Below, piece after piece: positions 50,525-59,080 of a stretch of 64,000 bases of DNA (position 1 is the stretch's first letter; each line of letters starts with the position of its first letter). The notes beneath the pieces are model-generated. The model made no database searches and had not been told where the DNA came from. It saw only the letters and a program-made list of their open reading frames with translations. This stretch comes from Desulfobacter vibrioformis DSM 8776. GTDB lineage: Bacteria > Desulfobacterota > Desulfobacteria > Desulfobacterales > Desulfobacteraceae. A program made the translations under genes and the position numbers. The DNA lies in contig NZ_JQKJ01000018.1 of assembly GCF_000745975.1 (NCBI RefSeq), forward strand, positions 1 through 64,000, given 5' to 3'.

Positions 50525-50600
50525 GTGGGTGTAGCTCAGTTGGTAGAGCACCAGGTTGTGGCCCTGGTTGCCGCCGGTTCAATCCCGGTCACTCACCCCA
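50525..50600 (+). tRNA. tRNA-His (anticodon GTG)
   Basis: A complete 76-base cloverleaf with encoded CCA (50598-50600). The acceptor stem GTGGGTG pairs with CACTCAC (one G-T), the anticodon stem CCAGG/CCTGG (50551-50555, 50563-50567) frames the loop TTGTGGC with anticodon GTG at 50558-50560, and the T arm has GGTTCAATC. The base before it, G50524, can pair with C73, giving the extra G-1 required by histidyl-tRNA synthetase. Confidence 0.97.
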
Positions 50601-50613
50601 CAAAGATCTCCAA

Positions 50614-50636
50614 AGCAGCCAATCGGCTGCTTTTTT
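50614..50636 (+). terminator. Intrinsic terminator of tRNA-His
   Basis: AGCAGCC (50614-50620), a four-base loop and GGCTGCT (50625-50631) form a perfect stem followed by six T. It lies 14 bases after the tRNA. Confidence 0.85.
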
Positions 50637-50811
50637 ATTATGATCCCCCCCGTTGCAAATCATAACAGGGATGCAATTCCTGCAATGGCGGTGTATTTCA
50701 AATGATATCAATATGTTCCTTTCTATATCCAACGGTCTCTATTTCAGAATGAAACGCCCGTCCTGTTTTCCCAAGCCTGGTGAAATCGCCCATTTTGAAC
50801 ACTGAAATCGT

Positions 50812-50904
50812 TTATGGGCGCGGGATAGAGAAAAAAATTGAAGCCCCCTGTACCGTCTGGTATATAAAATGCTCATCTATTTTCTGAACATTGGTGTTTC
50901 CCAT
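50812..50904 (-). CDS. Possible 30-residue peptide gene with a strong ribosome site
   Basis: ATG at 50904 is preceded three to four bases upstream by AAGGGGGA, and reads MGNTNVQKIDEHFIYQTVQG followed by ASIFFSIPRP to a stop. The peptide is not obviously membrane or toxic. It could be a real small gene, the remnant of a larger gene, or chance; the rest of 50637-50950 shows no other coding signal. Divergent from the USP-like gene. Confidence 0.25.
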   Translation of the reverse strand: MGNTNVQKIDEHFIYQTVQGASIFFSIPRP

Positions 50905-50950
50905 AAATCCCCCTTCGCGGGTTCTTAAAAAAATAATAGAAAGGGATAAA

Positions 50951-51451
50951 ATGAAGCAGGTACTGCTTGCCATTGACGGGAATGTTCCCTCCCGTCCGAT
51001 TTTTAAATATGCTGCTGATCTGTGCAAACATATCAGTGCCCGGTTGTGTATTCTCCAGTTTATAAAAAATAGAAAGGACAGATCCTTTGGTGCGGATTAT
51101 GCGGAGTGTGAGAATTATTCAAAGAATATGGACGGCACAATCGGAAACATTCAACTAGGGGGCAGTGATATGCCCGGTCAGGGGGACAAGCGCCTTGCCA
51201 GGATTTCCGGACCGTTGAAACAGATGCTTAAGAATCCGAACTGTCCGGTTCCCTATTCAGTCGCATTGAGTGCCGGCAGCCCTGAAAATGTTCTATCCGG
51301 TTATGTTGATTTCCACCATGATATTGTTCTTGCCGTATTTGACCCCTCCCATGACCATGCTCCTGCCTCTTCCCGGATCAAGGAACTTAAAGAGCGGCTT
51401 GGTGTTCCCCTGGTGGTTGTCGATCCCGCCGGTATAAAAAAAGCACATTAA
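50951..51451 (+). CDS. Universal stress protein-like (USP/UspA fold) protein
   Basis: A 166-residue cytoplasmic protein of the USP-like alpha/beta fold. It starts MKQVLLAIDGNVPSRPIFKYAADLCKHI, matching USP strand 1 and the helix after it, and ends LKERLGVPLVVVDPAG. The middle is shorter than usual and lacks the G-x2-G-x9-G(S/T) ATP signature, so it is probably a non-nucleotide-binding or diverged member. ATG at 50951 with AAGGGATAA before it is preferred to an upstream start at 50891. Confidence 0.6.
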   Translation: MKQVLLAIDGNVPSRPIFKYAADLCKHISARLCILQFIKNRKDRSFGADYAECENYSKNMDGTIGNIQLGGSDMPGQGDKRLARISGPLKQMLKNPNCPVPYSVALSAGSPENVLSGYVDFHHDIVLAVFDPSHDHAPASSRIKELKERLGVPLVVVDPAGIKKAH

Positions 51452-51651
51452 CTCTTTAAATGCGTAAGAATTCAATTTCCAATCTATCTATGCGTCCGGG
51501 GCGCGTCCGGGGCGTCAATTTCAGAATGATCCCTGAAAACCTCTCCCAGGTGAGCAGTCCAAAGGAATTTTTCCGTCAGGTTCTCTGGGAACCGGGGGTG
51601 AATCTCTCCCCAGGATATGTCCCGGGAGGGTATTTGCATTTTTTCAGGCTA

Positions 51652-52134
51652 TTAGAGCTTGTAGCCGATCATTCTTAAGAAGTCTTTGCGTTTTTTAATA
51701 TCGTCCTGTGTTTCAACACCTTTGGAAGAAAAGCCGTCCACCACACCCAGAATGCCTCTTCCCTGGTCGGTCTGGGCCATGATCACCTGGGTGGGATTGG
51801 CTGTGGCGCAATGGATGCGCACCACCTCGGGAACGGCCTGTATGGTATTCACGATGTTGACGGGGAACATTTCTTTCATGAAAATGATAAATGTATGGCC
51901 GGCTGACAGAGCCTGGGCGTTCGTTTTCGCAAGTTGCAGCATCTGTTCGTCCGTACCGGAATGACGGATCAGGCACTCCCCGGAAGCCTCACAGAACGCC
52001 ACACCGAATTTTGCGTTGGGTACGGTGCAGACAATATCCTCATGAATATCTTCAACGGTCTTGATGAAATGGGAATGGCCCAGAATAAAGTTGAACTCCT
52101 CGGGATTTTCTATGGTTACGCTGATCAATTCCAT
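51652..52134 (-). CDS. Adenosine-specific kinase family protein (PF04008)
   Basis: A 160-residue protein of the small family first described as adenosine-specific kinase. Diagnostic segments: ENPEEFNFILGHSHFIKTVEDIHE, PNAKFGVAFCEASGECLIRHSGTDEQM, AGHTFIIFMKEMFPVNIVNTIQAVPEVVRIHCATANPTQVIMAQTDQGRGILGVVDGFSSKGVE. No classical kinase motif is expected in this family, and the biochemical role is only lightly supported in the literature. A long hairpin repeat lies just upstream (52182-52247). Confidence 0.85.
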   Translation of the reverse strand: MELISVTIENPEEFNFILGHSHFIKTVEDIHEDIVCTVPNAKFGVAFCEASGECLIRHSGTDEQMLQLAKTNAQALSAGHTFIIFMKEMFPVNIVNTIQAVPEVVRIHCATANPTQVIMAQTDQGRGILGVVDGFSSKGVETQDDIKKRKDFLRMIGYKL

Positions 52135-52181
52135 TATATGTCTCCTCCTCGGGATTGAGTGTTTTATTTTACCAGGAAGAA

Positions 52182-52247
52182 CACGAAGTTCACGAAGTTC
52201 ACGAAGATTTTAGAGTACTATACTTCGTGTTCTTCGTGAACTTCGTG
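52182..52247. repeat. Long imperfect hairpin built of CACGAAGTT units
   Basis: The 25-base arm 52182-52206 (CACGAAGTT repeats) pairs with 52223-52247 at 23 of 25 positions, with a 16-base loop. The left arm is three CACGAAG units joined by TT. It lies between the 3' end of the actin-like gene and the 5' end of the adenosine-kinase family gene, both minus-strand, so it could separate two transcripts or be a REP-like dispersed element. Confidence 0.8.
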
Positions 52248-52308
52248 GTATTAATCTGAAATCATCTTAACTTTATGACATTGCGTTGGGACCTTATTCG
52301 TCGGAATC

Positions 52309-54060
52309 TTATTCTAGTGAGAGCGCCCCCCATGACAGGTCAAAGGCCTGGTCGTTCTGCTCTAAATTGGTGATCATAAGGGACGGCATGATCCATGCCT
52401 GGCTGTCACTGCTCTGGGCCACCCGGATTACGGGGAATGCGGTCTGCCGGGCAATGGTTTTTACCGTAAGAAACCGGGTGCTGTTTTCCCCTGCCGGAAA
52501 TCTGGTAAAGGCCAGGTGGTTGACATTGTTGTGTTCTGCCGATTTCTTGTAATTTTCAAACTCTTCCATATTGTAGATCCGTCCGGGAAGCACTTCCATC
52601 TGGGAAGTGGTCCTGGTATCCGTGTCCATGGAAATATAATATTTGTGGTCATCCACACAGATTTCATACCCGTCATAAAGGGTGTATACATTGCCTAGAA
52701 GGGTAATCAGTTTTTCAAAATGGGAAATTTTCTTGGCATAACGCTCCCCTTCCTGGTTTTTACCCACATGCCGGTACTCGGCCATAAACAGGCAGTGCTC
52801 GGGCAAGAGCAGCAGTTCATCCTTATTAAACTCCTTGAGGATGTGTTTTTTAATGGCTTTTCTAACTTTTTCCGATTTGGTGGGACGGCCTGAAATCAGA
52901 AAATAGATGCCGGACAGATTTTTGTCCTTGCGCCATTTATTGAGCAAGGCTGCCTGTTTGCCGCATAACAGTTCCAGAAACCGTGAAAAATCCCTTTCAA
53001 TGAACCGGTCATTATCCCACCAGGGCCCGGTTTCCTCCGGGGATCGGTTCTGGGCAAAGGTGTCTGAAAAATATTCCCCGGCCTTTCTTTCGGAAAAGGA
53101 TTCCTTTCGATTCAGAGCGGTGGTGATGCCAAGGGCTGGGTCCTGGTAGGTATTGGCCAGAAGAACGCTGACATCTGTGGTCAGTCCGCCAATGTCAATG
53201 TGGCACACCACAAACTGAAGATTTTCGGCATTGGGGTCACGCTGGGCAGCCTGGGAAAAGATAAAGTCCACTTCCTTTAAATCCGGGAGCCGGTCTTTCT
53301 GGCCGGACAGGTCCCAGAACGGTAACTGCTTGATCAAGTTCAGGAAATAAAGTTCGCACGCCCCACTCTCATCTGCAGAAATATTGACAAATGTTTTGCG
53401 TAAATGTCTAATATCACTTGGAAACAGGAATTTCCATTTCCGGTCCGAGGATAGGTTCATGCACACGGAATAGATGTTTTCCCTGTATCCGTTTCTTAAA
53501 TTTTCAATGAACAGGTCCGGTACCGTAACCCGAATTTCGGTGATCACCGGAATGGCCGGGCCGTTCCAGGGCCGATCTTTGTTCGGCTCGGTGATGTACC
53601 TGAAACTGTGTTCAAGAATTTTTTTAATGTAGAGCTTGAACTGGGGAACATCGCCCCTGTAGGCGGCAAATTTGGAGGCAAATTCATATTTGGCGCTCTT
53701 GACAATCTGGCTTGAGCTGACATGCTCTTCACCCATATTGGGCACAAAGGCAAAGTCCCGCTCATCACCCGAAGGCGGATTGATAAAGGCCGAAGGAAAG
53801 CCGCCCTGGGCATCGGAGTCGCCATGGACCACATACTGCCATGAGTCGGTGATCTTATCCCGGCCAAAGCTGCAGGGCCAGCACAAAACACTGGTCCGGT
53901 AGGATCCGAAATCAATGAAAAGAATATATTCCTCGTGGTTTTGGATGTCCCTTGGGGTGCGGCCGGCAATGGTTTCATAGTAAAGTTTGCCGTCATCCTC
54001 CAGCTCCAGCTGGAACTGGTCCACTTCCTTTTTTTTGCGTTTGAACAGGTTAAACCACAT
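52309..54060 (-). CDS. Actin/Hsp70-fold ATPase-like protein (SrfB-like?)
   Basis: A 583-residue cytoplasmic protein, third gene of a membrane/P-loop/actin-like operon. It shows the three actin-fold nucleotide motifs: phosphate-1 LFIDFGSYRTSVL (about 47-59), phosphate-2 VVCHIDIGGLTTDVSVLL (about 284-301) and an adenosine motif IYFLISGRPTKSEKVR (about 385-400). ISADESGACEL near 227 matches the connecting helix. There is no DnaK-like peptide-binding domain; the C-terminal 180 residues are unlike known partners. SrfB-family proteins share this fold. ATG 54060 is chosen over earlier starts because AGAGGA lies about eight bases upstream; it overlaps the preceding gene by 11 bases. Confidence 0.65.
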   Translation of the reverse strand: MWFNLFKRKKKEVDQFQLELEDDGKLYYETIAGRTPRDIQNHEEYILFIDFGSYRTSVLCWPCSFGRDKITDSWQYVVHGDSDAQGGFPSAFINPPSGDERDFAFVPNMGEEHVSSSQIVKSAKYEFASKFAAYRGDVPQFKLYIKKILEHSFRYITEPNKDRPWNGPAIPVITEIRVTVPDLFIENLRNGYRENIYSVCMNLSSDRKWKFLFPSDIRHLRKTFVNISADESGACELYFLNLIKQLPFWDLSGQKDRLPDLKEVDFIFSQAAQRDPNAENLQFVVCHIDIGGLTTDVSVLLANTYQDPALGITTALNRKESFSERKAGEYFSDTFAQNRSPEETGPWWDNDRFIERDFSRFLELLCGKQAALLNKWRKDKNLSGIYFLISGRPTKSEKVRKAIKKHILKEFNKDELLLLPEHCLFMAEYRHVGKNQEGERYAKKISHFEKLITLLGNVYTLYDGYEICVDDHKYYISMDTDTRTTSQMEVLPGRIYNMEEFENYKKSAEHNNVNHLAFTRFPAGENSTRFLTVKTIARQTAFPVIRVAQSSDSQAWIMPSLMITNLEQNDQAFDLSWGALSLE

Positions 54061-55555
54061 GCTGGGCATCCTCTTTAATACGTCTTTCAACAAGGGTGAA
54101 ATCGCCGCGCACCAACATGTTGGGAACGTAAAATTCCGCCATGTTCATGATGATGTGGGGTAAATCCTTTTCCATTGCACTTAAAAATCCTTTGTTGGCC
54201 GAGTCCAGGCGCTGCTGCATGTTTTTCCACAATACATCGGAAATGGCCTGGCTTTTTGGGGTGTTGGCCAGAAACTGGTCCAGGTACTGGGTGAATATGG
54301 TGTTCCAGAACGTTTTGTGGTCCTGAATCACCCCCTCTTCGTTGTATTTGATCTCCCGGTCAAAAAAGTGCCGCAGGCTTTGGTAAGTATCGTTGAGAAT
54401 AGCTTTGCGCATGCACTCCTTGACTTCGGCCACCTCATCATAACTTTCAATTTCATAGAGCAGGTCAACGGCCTGGGTGTGTATCTTTTCAGCCTTCCTG
54501 ATCCAGGGCATCAGAAACATATTGTCAAGGGCGTCTCTGATATTGGAGGTGGTGCAGATATCGCCGAGCATCTGCCTGGACCAGGCAATACCGCCATCCT
54601 TTTTGATCTCGTCTTTGATTTCACGCAAGCTTTTGTACCGGGACAGATTGCGTATCCAGGTATCCACATGGGGGCCGGGGGATATAAAGTTCACCGGGTA
54701 TTCGCTGTTGCAGGGGTTGATTAGCTGTACCACGCTTTCAAAGGCTTTATAGCTTTTGAAATCACTTTCAAGATCCTGTTCCACATTGGTGTTGCCGCAA
54801 TAGCTTGCCACGGCACTGTCCCCCTGCAGGGACAGGATCAACGGCAGTTTCTGATACGCATGGGTGGTTTCCAGCACCGTGCGGTATTTTTTCAGGATGG
54901 CATCCAGGGGGTGGCCCGGGGGAATGGCGATTTTGTGCTGGAAACAGGCCACAAGAATGCCCGGATAGCGCTCCAGGCAGTCCAGCATATTGGCCTGGAA
55001 TTTTTCATGGCGCTCCTTCTGGAACGCAATGGCGTCCGCACCCTCTTTAATGCCCGGATATTCAATGGCCGGCAATGTCATGGGGGTCTGGTCTTCGGGC
55101 ACAGCCACCCGGATGAGATAATCATCCGGTTCTGCCCCGGAGGAGAGATCATACAGCCGGTTAAACTGCCCTTGGGTCAACCGGTCCCGGATCACAGTGC
55201 CCGTGGAAATGCTGATCTGGCTGACCACCACCTCGTCGGTCCAGGATACCGGTTCCACAAGGCAGGGAACTGCCGTATTTTCCGAGGTGTTGCGCTGCTT
55301 AACCGCAAACAGCCCACGAAGGGTGTCATTGTCAAACAGATCCAGAAGATAACTGGTCTTAAAGGATTTATCCGTGCCCGTAATGTGGACATATACGGGC
55401 ATATCCGTGTCCGGTGCCGTTTTCAGGCATAGTTGACAGCGGTCAATGACTTTGCCCACCCGCTCTGCCTGCCGGGCCGGCAAGCCGGCAAGCTGCTGGA
55501 CAACCGCCTTGATTGTGTTCTGGATTTTCAAAAGCCGGTCTGTGTTATCAAACAT
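54050..55555 (-). CDS. Dynamin-like P-loop protein with degenerate Walker A
   Basis: A 501-residue protein, second gene of the operon. After an N-terminal coil, ITGTDKSFKTSYLLDLF (about 58-74) aligns with a GTPase P-loop, but the invariant Gly before Lys is Phe (G-T-D-K-S-F-K-T). NTSENTAVPCLVEPVSW (about 89-105) matches the T-A-V-P switch I of dynamin-like proteins, and LPAIEYPGIKEG (about 165-176) resembles a G3 in which D-T-P-G is E-Y-P-G. A long alpha-helical C-terminal half follows (EKIHTQAVDLLYEIESYDEVAEVKECM). Nucleotide binding is therefore plausible but probably modified. SrfC-family proteins have a similar P-loop plus helical plan. Confidence 0.6.
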   Translation of the reverse strand: MFDNTDRLLKIQNTIKAVVQQLAGLPARQAERVGKVIDRCQLCLKTAPDTDMPVYVHITGTDKSFKTSYLLDLFDNDTLRGLFAVKQRNTSENTAVPCLVEPVSWTDEVVVSQISISTGTVIRDRLTQGQFNRLYDLSSGAEPDDYLIRVAVPEDQTPMTLPAIEYPGIKEGADAIAFQKERHEKFQANMLDCLERYPGILVACFQHKIAIPPGHPLDAILKKYRTVLETTHAYQKLPLILSLQGDSAVASYCGNTNVEQDLESDFKSYKAFESVVQLINPCNSEYPVNFISPGPHVDTWIRNLSRYKSLREIKDEIKKDGGIAWSRQMLGDICTTSNIRDALDNMFLMPWIRKAEKIHTQAVDLLYEIESYDEVAEVKECMRKAILNDTYQSLRHFFDREIKYNEEGVIQDHKTFWNTIFTQYLDQFLANTPKSQAISDVLWKNMQQRLDSANKGFLSAMEKDLPHIIMNMAEFYVPNMLVRGDFTLVERRIKEDAQHVV

Positions 55556-55604
55556 ATGTTTAAATAAAACTCCTTGATGCTGATTTCGTAAAACTACTTG
55601 ATTT

Positions 55605-57482
55605 TTAAGGGATCTTTACAATCTGATAATTTCCGTCCTTGGCCTTTACGATTTTAAGCTCGGTGTCGTTGGTCTCAATGGTCATGTCCTTGATATCATG
55701 ACGGAAACATAAAATTATGCTATCCTTGGATACCATAAAAGTAAAGGGGTTGAATAGGTTGACACTGGCTTTCTCAAAGGTGGTGGAAGTGCCGTCCTTA
55801 AACGTTGCCTTAAAGCTGTCCAAGGGTTCAAACAAGCGAATAATATTGGTTGTGCCGGGTGTAATGGTCACGGATTGAACCGAGAAACTGTCGTCCTTGG
55901 AGAGCTGGATCAGTGTTGTGTTGAACTGGATAGGGTCTCGTTTTAGGGAAACATTTGCCTCCTGTTCAAAGGATGATTTGGTAATCAGGTTGGACAGCAC
56001 CAGGCTTGTGATGGGGTCATTGGTCTGGATGCCGTATTTTCCCTTTGCATCCCCCATGAGCAGTTCCCGGTGAACGCTGATCTTGATCCGTCCCTGGGAC
56101 AGCCTGGAAAGGCCCAGGGTGTTGATCCGATCTTGAATGATACCCAGCTGGTTGGTCTGGCCGGTCTCAGTACTAAAATAGGTCAGGGCGCGGTTCGACA
56201 TTTTCAGCTTCCCTGCCTGGCTGTCATCTAAGGCATACCAGGCCATGTCCGAAGGCAGCCCCTTGTCCGCCAGCACCAGGTGTCCGATGCGTTTGGGCAC
56301 CAGGGTGGCGCTGTTCTGGTGGAAGAAGGCTGCAAAGTCGAGATTGCCGGAACTGTTGGTCCGGGTGAGCAGGTACCAGGATTTACCGTCAAGTTTTGTG
56401 TCAATACGAAGGGGGGTAAAGGTGTATACATTTTCCAGAAAGCCCTTCATCTTGTAACTGATGCGGTCACTGGCCATGAGTTCTGCAAAGGCATTTTCAT
56501 CCCGGATTTTTTTAAAATCCTGGTAGGAGATCATGTTCTGTTTCATATAATTGGAGATTTCAGTGTGCCTGATGTTTAAGTCTCCGACCTTGAAATAAAA
56601 AATATTGGAGGCATATCCGGATTGCAGGGTTGAATAAATCCGTGACAGGCGCATGAATTCCGTGCCTGCCAGAATCTGCCTGCGGGCGCTGGTCAATTTT
56701 TCAACCTGACGGTTATAATTGAAGTATACAAACAGGATCAGCCTGTTGCCCCGATTCATGTCCTGCTCACCTTCCTGACGGTAATCGGGCAGGGTCATGG
56801 TATGAAGCATGGACGAGACATATTCGGTTTTTAAAAGTTTTTTAGCCACATCTTTCTGTTCCGGCTCTCCGTCATGGAGCCAGGCATGTAAATCGGGAAA
56901 TACGGATTGGTAAAAGCGCATTTCCGGGCCGGTATCCTGGCCAATGCTGCTGAGAAAAGAAATGTTTTTCAACAGGTGACCATATTTGAATCCGGCCAGA
57001 ACGGTCAGGGAAATAAGCAGAACAGCGGTAATCCAGGGGAACCAGCGCTGTTTCATTTTGCTGATGCCTTTTTGTTTCTGGAGTAACGAAAGCAGGGCTG
57101 TTATACGCTCCTTGCCCATATAGGTGTCATTATGCACCACGTTTCCCCCGTAAGCCACAAGGCTTCTCTTTTTATCCGGAGACCGGAAAAAGGCCCAGGC
57201 ATAACCGATATTGTCGCCCCTGGCAACACGGACGGTCAGATAATCCACCAGGGCTTTACGTTCAGCGCCGCTGAGTTTATTAAAGGATACGGGGGTCATG
57301 TCCGGGTCAAGCTCAATCTTCCCATTCACCGGAATAATCCGGATTTCCATGTGAGGGCCAATACTCTGGTAGCGCCGGACATCCTGGAAAAAAGTGCATG
57401 CCGAAGGGATCTGTGCTTCGTAGATTAATGGACTGTCACTGACCTTTTTAATTGTCAGTTCAAACTCATTTAAACGTCCCAT
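55605..57482 (-). CDS. One-pass membrane protein of the actin-like/P-loop operon
   Basis: A 625-residue protein with a single central membrane helix at about 148-168 (WITAVLLISLTVLAGF), preceded by Lys/Arg-rich sequence, so the N-terminal 146 residues should be cytoplasmic and the C-terminal ~455 periplasmic. No known family is recognised. The cytoplasmic part has RYQSIGPHMEIRIIPVNG and NIGYAWAFFRSPDKK. The periplasmic part is helical, then beta-rich with KIVKAKDGNYQIVKIP at the end. It is the first gene of the operon, with AAGGAG 13 bases upstream of the ATG. The next gene begins about 50 bases on. Confidence 0.6.
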   Translation of the reverse strand: MGRLNEFELTIKKVSDSPLIYEAQIPSACTFFQDVRRYQSIGPHMEIRIIPVNGKIELDPDMTPVSFNKLSGAERKALVDYLTVRVARGDNIGYAWAFFRSPDKKRSLVAYGGNVVHNDTYMGKERITALLSLLQKQKGISKMKQRWFPWITAVLLISLTVLAGFKYGHLLKNISFLSSIGQDTGPEMRFYQSVFPDLHAWLHDGEPEQKDVAKKLLKTEYVSSMLHTMTLPDYRQEGEQDMNRGNRLILFVYFNYNRQVEKLTSARRQILAGTEFMRLSRIYSTLQSGYASNIFYFKVGDLNIRHTEISNYMKQNMISYQDFKKIRDENAFAELMASDRISYKMKGFLENVYTFTPLRIDTKLDGKSWYLLTRTNSSGNLDFAAFFHQNSATLVPKRIGHLVLADKGLPSDMAWYALDDSQAGKLKMSNRALTYFSTETGQTNQLGIIQDRINTLGLSRLSQGRIKISVHRELLMGDAKGKYGIQTNDPITSLVLSNLITKSSFEQEANVSLKRDPIQFNTTLIQLSKDDSFSVQSVTITPGTTNIIRLFEPLDSFKATFKDGTSTTFEKASVNLFNPFTFMVSKDSIILCFRHDIKDMTIETNDTELKIVKAKDGNYQIVKIP

Positions 57483-57745
57483 ATGGGGTAATTCTCCTTA
57501 AGCTGTATCCGTATTCTTTTTTGCCGCATCCTTTTATCATTACCATCATGATAAAGCAAAAAAACATATCATATAAGTGGCTGAAAAAACAGAGCCGGGA
57601 AAAGGAAAAAATGATTTCAGATCCGTCTGTCCTCCATGATTGGTGTCTTTAATTCCATTGATTTTTCAATTCCAAAGGCGCATAACCTTTTTGGGGGCCT
57701 GTTCACTCCACTAAAGCGTGAAAAATTAATGACATTTAAAAAATT

Positions 57746-58816
57746 ATGGAAGAAGTTGAGACAATAATTATCGGGGCAGGATTAAGCGGGGTTGCCTGTG
57801 CTGCCCGGCTTGTGGCGCAAAATAGATCCGTACTTGTTCTGGAAGCCAGGTCCAGGATAGGAGGCAGAATTTTATGCCCGGAACACCAGGATTTTTTTGC
57901 AGACTTAGGCCCCTCCTGGTTCTGGCCCATGGTCAACCCGGAAGTGTCTGCCCTGGTACAGGATCTGGGGGTAAAAAGCTATCCCCAGTTCGAACAGGGA
58001 CTTGCATTGTTTGAAACCAAAGACGGCCATGTCCAGACCGTGTCCGGCTGCCCCATGGAACCGCCTGCCTTCCGCCTTGAAGGCGGCATGATGGCCCTTG
58101 TCAAGGGACTTTTGGCCCGGGGCGGTGAAAATTGCATCCGCCTGGACCACCCGGTCTGTGAAATCCGGCGCCTGGACCATGGGTGCAGGGTTTCGGTGGG
58201 ACATCTTGACCAGCCGCCCAGGTGTGAACTTACGGCTTCCAATGTGATTCTTGCCCTGCCTCCCAGGCTTGCGGCCGGGTCCATTCTGTTTACCCCGGAC
58301 CTTTCCTATGACCTGTCCCAGGCCATGCTTAAGGCATCCACCTGGATGGCCGGACATGCCAAATTTTTTGCCCTGTATGACCGGGCCTCCTGGCGCAGGC
58401 TGGGGCTTTCCGGCCAGGCCTTTAGCCAGCGTGGCCCCCTTGGGGAAATCCATGACGGGTCCGGTGCCGGTGACACCCCCTATGGCCTTACAGGCTTTGC
58501 CGGCATTCCTGCCCTGAGAAGAAAGGACGAAAAGACCATGTCCCGGGACATTCTTGCCCAGCTTGCGCAGCTTTTCGGATCCGGTGCGGCACAGCCCCTG
58601 GCCCTTTATTACCAGGACTGGGCCACAGAAGCGTTTACAGCCACGGAATACGACAAAAGATCCTGCCACAATCATCCTGAATTTTACCCGCCCGGCGGCA
58701 GAACAAGTATCTGGAACAATACACTTCACTTTGCAGGCACCGAAACCGCAGGACAGTTCGGCGGCTACCTTGAAGGGGCCCTTGTCAGCGCCCGGCGTGC
58801 TGCTGCGGCAGTATGA
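57746..58816 (+). CDS. FAD-dependent amine oxidase-like oxidoreductase
   Basis: A 356-residue flavoprotein. The N-terminus IIIGAGLSGVACAARLVAQNRSVLVLEARSRIGGRI is the classic FAD motif with the GG-R arm, and GGRTSIWNNTLHFAGTETAGQFGGYLEGALVSARRAA at the end is the second FAD-binding motif of monoamine-oxidase-like proteins. The middle is shorter than in typical monoamine oxidases. Substrate unknown. The promoter is not obvious in the 263-bp gap before it, which otherwise holds no clear feature. Confidence 0.82.
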   Translation: MEEVETIIIGAGLSGVACAARLVAQNRSVLVLEARSRIGGRILCPEHQDFFADLGPSWFWPMVNPEVSALVQDLGVKSYPQFEQGLALFETKDGHVQTVSGCPMEPPAFRLEGGMMALVKGLLARGGENCIRLDHPVCEIRRLDHGCRVSVGHLDQPPRCELTASNVILALPPRLAAGSILFTPDLSYDLSQAMLKASTWMAGHAKFFALYDRASWRRLGLSGQAFSQRGPLGEIHDGSGAGDTPYGLTGFAGIPALRRKDEKTMSRDILAQLAQLFGSGAAQPLALYYQDWATEAFTATEYDKRSCHNHPEFYPPGGRTSIWNNTLHFAGTETAGQFGGYLEGALVSARRAAAAV

Positions 58817-59080
58817 GAATAGCCTTATTACTCAAGAGATTGTGCTCAATATTTGATCTGAAAAAAACGTAAATTTTTCTCGTGTTTTTTGAAAACAAAG
58901 CATAACCTTGTTTTCGGTAAATACTTCTGATATTGTTATTCAGTTTAAACGGAACGTACAATTGTTAATGAACTGCTGGAAAGATCTTAACTAATAGGAT
59001 GCAGCCAGCGGAGTTGATAACGTGGCGGCTGCAATTGGCCTATGCCAAGATTTTAGTATTTATAAACTGACAATTGATGG

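Noticed and set aside
50524-50600. tRNA-His as an integration site for an island ending at 45.7 kb or 52 kb
   Set aside because: No repeat of the tRNA 3' end and no integrase were found in the window.
51460-51678. A 72-codon plus-strand frame after the USP-like gene
   Set aside because: No ribosome site, it overlaps the convergent kinase-family gene and the composition is unconvincing.
57452-57652. Plus-strand 66-codon frame in the gap before the amine-oxidase gene
   Set aside because: It overlaps the membrane-protein start region on the other strand and has no ribosome site or family resemblance.
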